NCBI GenBank assembly: GCA_005877535.1
Contig: VBOM01000169.1
Span: 1-6,107, forward strand
DNA: 6,107 nt
Source of the DNA: Nitrospirota bacterium
Lineage (GTDB): Bacteria; Nitrospirota; Nitrospiria; Nitrospirales; Nitrospiraceae
Reading direction: 5' to 3'
Part shown: one piece after another, positions 3,965 through 6,107 of the stretch
How the letters are laid out: each line of letters opens with the position of its first letter
Position numbering within the stretch: position 1 is the stretch's first letter
Notes under the pieces: generated by a model
Told to the model about the DNA's origin: nothing
What the model saw: only the letters and a program-made list of their open reading frames with translations
Databases searched by the model: none
Position numbers and translations under genes: made by a program

Positions 3965-6107
3965 TAGGACCGTTCCTGCCAGGCCCGCAAGCGCCTTGCC
4001 GTAATCACCCCATCCACACGCTCAACAGCTTTCAGCACCTGATCGAGATGGTGGGTGTCTGAAACTTCCACGACAAAATCCAGCACAGCTTTCTGATCCT
4101 CCCGCGTCGTGATCTCAGCGCGGCTGATATTCGCGTGACAGGCGGCAATCGCGGAGGACACATTCGCCAACACACCGGTCTTATCCACGGCCATCACGGA
4201 CACTTTGACCGAGTGCGTGCCGGGTGTGGCAGCGTCCCACTCCACTTCCACCAGCCGTTCCTTGTCGTAGTCCAACGCCTCAAGATTTGGACAGTCGACG
4301 GCATGGATCGTCAGCCCTCGGCCACGAGTAATATACCCGAGGATACGGTCGCCGGGCACGGGATGGCAGCAACGAGACAGTTGCATCAGCAAATCCCGAG
4401 ACCCTTTGACCTGTGCGCCGGTGCGGTCGGCTTTCCCCCCTATCGCTTTGCGCGGGGCGGGACGTTCCCGCTCAAGCGCCTGCGCCTCGGAGGACGGGTC
4501 TGTCAGTTTGCCAATGACCTGCGACGTTGCTACGCGGCCGAAGCCAACGGCTGCGGTCAATTCCTCGGTGCTATCGAATCCCGACTGACGAGCGGCTTCT
4601 AAGAGCTCAGTCGATTTGAACATCCGGGCCGGCGCCATCCCGTGACGGCGGAATTCCGACTCCAGCAAGCGACGCCCGATCTCGATACTCCGCTTCTGTT
4701 CTTCTAGCTTGACCCAATGTTTGATCTTGGTCTTCGCGCGCGAGGTGCGGACAAACTTCAACCAGTCCTTATGCGGCGTTTGCGTGGAGGAGGTCAGGAT
4801 TTCGACCGTGTCTCCGCTGGCCAGTTGATGCTTGAGCGGCACGATCTTCCCATCCACCTTGGCCCCGACACAATGGGCCCCGACCTCGGTGTGAATCGCA
4901 AATGCGAAATCGACGGGTGTCGATCCTCTCGGCAACTCTTTCACAATCCCTTTGGGCGTGAACACATAGACCACATCGTGGAAAAGGTCGAGCTTCACCG
5001 AGTCCATAAATTGCCGATTATCCGTCAAATCCTCATGCCATTCGACAAACTGGTGTAGCCAGCCGAAGGCCTTGCTGTCACGATCTGCAACGTGTCCTTG
5101 TTCTTTATACTTCCAATGCGCAGCAATGCCGTGCTCGGCAATACGATGCATGTCCTCCGTACGGATTTGGAATTCGACATGCTCTCCCTTCGGGCCCACC
5201 ACCGTCGTATGCAGAGACTGATAGAGATTGGACTTTGGAATCGCGATATAGTCCTTGAATCGCCCGGGCACTGGCCGCCAGGCTGAGTGAATCACCCCGA
5301 GCACCGCATAACAGTTCATCTTGGTCTCGGTCACGATCCGCAACGCAGTCAGGTCGTAGACCTCTTCGAACGTAATCGACTGTTTATTCATCTTTTGGTA
5401 AATGCCGTAAAGATGTTTGGGCCGGCCGTAGACATGTCCGATTAACCCGTTCTCCTGCATGGCCTTCTGCACGAGCTGGCGGACTTCATCGATGTACTGC
5501 TGCCGATCCTCGTCCCGTTTCGCCACACGGACACGCAATGTCTCATAGACCTCGGGCTTAAGGTGCTTGAGACACAGGTCCTCCAGCTCATTCTTGATCC
5601 ACCCGATTCCAAGACGGTTCGCCAACGGCGCATAGATCTCCAGTGTCTCCTGGGCGATCTCCTGGCGCTTGGCCGCGCTAAGATGTTCCAAGGTGCGCAT
5701 GTTGTGCAGCCGATCGGCGAGCTTGATGAGGACGACCCGGATATCATCCGCCATCGAAAGCACCATCTTGCGGAAATTCTCCGCCTGTTTTTCTTCATAG
5801 CTCCGAAACGTGATCTTGCCGATTTTGGTCACCCCGTCGACCAGATGTATGACGTCCTGCCCGAACTCCCTTTCGAGTTCTTCAGGCGTCGCAACAGTAT
5901 CTTCTAAGGTATCGTGCAGTAGTGCTGCGACGATGGCGGTGACATCCGTTTTGAGCGAAGTCAGGACTCCGGCAACGGCGATGGGATGTTGAAGGTAGGG
6001 TTCTCCGGATCGACGAATTTGCCCTTCATGCGCTTTCGCAGAAAACTCGTAGGCCTTGCGAACTAGGCCGAGGTCGGCATCAGCATGATAGCTTCTGATC
6101 CGATCCA
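3964..6107 (-). CDS. rel: Bifunctional (p)ppGpp synthetase/hydrolase, RelA/SpoT family (5' partial)
   Basis: The frame is open to the right window edge; 713 residues are visible, and family members are about 720-750 long, so only a short N-terminus is missing. In order, by visible residue: HD hydrolase domain with His40, HDTLED (64-69) and LADRLHN (130-136); synthetase domain with GRPKHLYGIYQKM, YDLTALRI, RFKD (282-285), YQSLHT (295-300) and EFQIRT (from 311); TGS domain (about 374-440) starting VYVFTPKG; conserved-cysteine segment RCCHPVPGD (Cys579-580) with a later DCPN; and a C-terminal ACT domain (about 633-710). RFKD is the RXKD form found in bifunctional enzymes, where RelA-only enzymes have EXDD, and the hydrolase residues are intact, so both making ppGpp from GTP/GDP and ATP and degrading it are expected. 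A GTG at 5832 is internal (VDGVTKIG), not the start. TAG 3964-3966 abuts repeat copy 2. Confidence 0.96.
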   Translation of the reverse strand, partial: DRIRSYHADADLGLVRKAYEFSAKAHEGQIRRSGEPYLQHPIAVAGVLTSLKTDVTAIVAALLHDTLEDTVATPEELEREFGQDVIHLVDGVTKIGKITFRSYEEKQAENFRKMVLSMADDIRVVLIKLADRLHNMRTLEHLSAAKRQEIAQETLEIYAPLANRLGIGWIKNELEDLCLKHLKPEVYETLRVRVAKRDEDRQQYIDEVRQLVQKAMQENGLIGHVYGRPKHLYGIYQKMNKQSITFEEVYDLTALRIVTETKMNCYAVLGVIHSAWRPVPGRFKDYIAIPKSNLYQSLHTTVVGPKGEHVEFQIRTEDMHRIAEHGIAAHWKYKEQGHVADRDSKAFGWLHQFVEWHEDLTDNRQFMDSVKLDLFHDVVYVFTPKGIVKELPRGSTPVDFAFAIHTEVGAHCVGAKVDGKIVPLKHQLASGDTVEILTSSTQTPHKDWLKFVRTSRAKTKIKHWVKLEEQKRSIEIGRRLLESEFRRHGMAPARMFKSTELLEAARQSGFDSTEELTAAVGFGRVATSQVIGKLTDPSSEAQALERERPAPRKAIGGKADRTGAQVKGSRDLLMQLSRCCHPVPGDRILGYITRGRGLTIHAVDCPNLEALDYDKERLVEVEWDAATPGTHSVKVSVMAVDKTGVLANVSSAIAACHANISRAEITTREDQKAVLDFVVEVSDTHHLDQVLKAVERVDGVITARRLRAWQERS

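Noticed and set aside
5442..5798. A 118-codon arginine/serine-rich frame on the minus strand.
   Set aside because: It is a shifted-frame shadow of the Rel gene on the same strand.

Overview
The window looks like an ordinary chromosomal stretch of a moderately GC-rich Gram-negative-type bacterium. The gene content, protein style and two copies of a dispersed repeat that I remember from Nitrospira genomes make Nitrospira (Nitrospirota) the best guess. That is inference from memory and was not searched. There is no sign of a phage, plasmid, CRISPR array, tRNA or rRNA.

Layout from left to right. (1) Positions 1-1491, plus strand: the 3' part of an oligoendopeptidase F/M3-family zinc metallopeptidase, with its start outside the window. 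(2) Positions 1561-1869, plus strand: a compact iron-regulated unit, with a near-consensus sigma-70 promoter, an overlapping Fur operator, a ribosome-binding site and a 68-residue Bfd-type [2Fe-2S] ferredoxin. (3) Positions 1870-2254: gene-free, mostly filled by copy 1 of an inverted-repeat-bounded element. (4) Positions 2255-3120, minus strand: a two-gene unit of a 61-residue zinc-ribbon protein followed by a flavodoxin/WrbA-like protein that carries an N-terminal signal peptide. (5) Positions 3121-3291: a divergent intergenic region with a perfect 9-bp inverted repeat. (6) Positions 3292-3759, plus strand: an exported DUF192 protein. (7) Positions 3841-3964: copy 2 of the repeat. (8) Positions 3964-6107, minus strand: a nearly complete bifunctional RelA/SpoT-type (p)ppGpp synthetase/hydrolase, lacking only its extreme N-terminus.

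The genes do not form one pathway. Two themes are visible: iron/redox (Fur-controlled Bfd, a flavodoxin-fold protein) and stringent response (Rel). The most interesting non-coding signal is the repeat. Both copies lie exactly between convergent genes, both end at the stop codon of the minus-strand gene, both have ~20-bp terminal inverted repeats with AAAAAG/CTTTTT cores, and both carry an internal hairpin whose outer stem differs between copies by compensatory changes. I saw no new defence or mobile system.
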